Origin: an uncultured Gammaproteobacteria bacterium
GTDB lineage: Bacteria > Pseudomonadota > Gammaproteobacteria > Xanthomonadales > Xanthomonadaceae
Direction of reading: 5' to 3'
Length of the DNA: 13,887 bases
NCBI GenBank assembly: GCA_946885735.1
Contig: CAMPGW010000076.1
Coordinates: forward strand, 1-13,887
This document shows positions 13,389 to 13,887 of the stretch, one piece after another. Position 1 is the stretch's first letter. Each line of letters starts with the position of its first letter. A program made the translations under genes and the position numbers. The notes under the pieces were generated by a model. The model worked only from the letters and a program-made list of their open reading frames with translations. It ran no database searches and was not told the DNA's origin.

Positions 13389-13887
13389 ATGACCGAACAC
13401 CTGGCGTGGCTGGTGCTGGCGGTGGGCCTGGTGGCCTTCCTGTATTCGTCCGTGGGCCACGCCGGAGCCTCCGGGTACATCGCCGTGATGGGGCTCGCGG
13501 CGCTTTCGCCAGTCCTGGTGAAGCCGACGGCGCTGGTCCTCAACGTGCTGGTGGCAAGCATCGGCAGTTGGCACTTCCTGCGCGCAGGTCATTTCCGCTG
13601 GCGTCTGTTCTGGCCCTTCGCCCTGCTGTCGATTCCCCTGGCCTTTCTCGGTGGTGCGCTGGACCTGCCGACCGACTGGTTCAAGCGCCTGGTGGGAGCG
13701 GTGCTGCTCGCGTCGGCCGTCAACTTCCTCTGGCATCCGGCGGAGGCCTCGCCGCGCGGCGAACCGCCCTTGCCTGCCGCCTTGGCCACCGGCGGCGCGC
13801 TGGGCCTGCTGGCAGGACTGACCGGCACGGGCGGCGGCATCTTCCTCACTCCGCTGATGCTGCTGATGCGCTGGGCGCGGACGCGCG
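13389..13887 (+). CDS. TauE/SafE-family (DUF81) membrane transporter, N-terminal part (runs off window)
   Basis: 166 codons are visible before the window ends. The product is strongly hydrophobic, with membrane segments near residues 5-20, 42-58, 72-90, 100-114 and 130-148. The two half-repeat signatures of the TauE/SafE family are present: [18 protein letters not shown] (19-36) and [18 protein letters not shown] (143-160). Members are inner-membrane permeases proposed to export sulfite or other sulfur-containing or organic anions, but specificity cannot be read from sequence. Full family members are about 250-260 residues, so roughly 90 are missing. The ATG at 13389 has no ribosome site; no alternative start lies between it and the -10 box. 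The gene is divergent from hutU with a very short shared promoter region. Confidence 0.88.
   Translation, partial: MTEHLAWLVLAVGLVAFLYSSVGHAGASGYIAVMGLAALSPVLVKPTALVLNVLVASIGSWHFLRAGHFRWRLFWPFALLSIPLAFLGGALDLPTDWFKRLVGAVLLASAVNFLWHPAEASPRGEPPLPAALATGGALGLLAGLTGTGGGIFLTPLMLLMRWARTR

Overview
This GC-rich window (roughly 70% G+C by eye) looks like the chromosome of a gammaproteobacterium of the Xanthomonadaceae/Lysobacteraceae (Lysobacter, Luteimonas, Stenotrophomonas, Xanthomonas and relatives). That placement is an inference from base composition, dense packing, TAGACT-type -10 boxes close to start codons, and a secreted subtilase carrying Calx-beta and PPC domains. I see no rRNA, tRNA, CRISPR array, insertion sequence, phage gene or integration site. 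It reads as ordinary chromosomal backbone with several poorly characterised genes.

Layout. 1-198: C-terminal end of a response-regulator receiver domain. 199-449: AT-richer intergenic region with small inverted repeats. 450-1899 (+): a DUF2383-type helical-bundle protein, then an SrkA/YihE-like stress kinase. 1985-3262 (+): exported MsrB and exported MsrA, an envelope methionine-sulfoxide repair pair. 3282-4325 (+): dihydroorotase PyrC. 4429-5225 (+): an unrecognised 96-residue protein overlapping by one base a Gre-family protein with a shortened coiled coil. 5245-5985 (-): a 2OG-Fe(II) dioxygenase-family protein of unknown substrate. 6081-7529 (-): a secreted Gln/Arg-rich coiled-coil protein with a Tyr-rich C-terminus. 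7820-8530 (+): a secreted four-EF-hand protein. 8591-11479 (-): a secreted S8 protease. 11642-13309 (-): urocanate hydratase HutU. 13389-end (+): the N-terminal part of a TauE/SafE-type transporter, cut by the window edge.

How the genes fit together. The first third has an envelope and oxidative-stress flavour (stress kinase beside exported MsrB/MsrA). The stretch from about 6.1 to 11.5 kb encodes three consecutive secreted proteins; two of them (four EF-hands; three Calx-beta repeats) are predicted to bind calcium. HutU stands alone, without hutH, hutI or hutG in view.

Expression signals are a notable feature. Three genes (msrB, pyrC and the dioxygenase) have a TANNNT -10 box exactly 6 bases before the ATG and no Shine-Dalgarno sequence, which would place transcription starts on the start codon itself (leaderless mRNA). 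Most other genes have good GGAG/GAGG ribosome sites. Two strong hairpin terminators with TTCG loops flank the secreted-protein block. The best candidates for undescribed biology are the leaderless class, the 96-aa/Gre-like pair, the single-cysteine exported Msr pair and the repeat-rich secreted protein. I do not see a clear new multi-gene defence or biosynthetic system.
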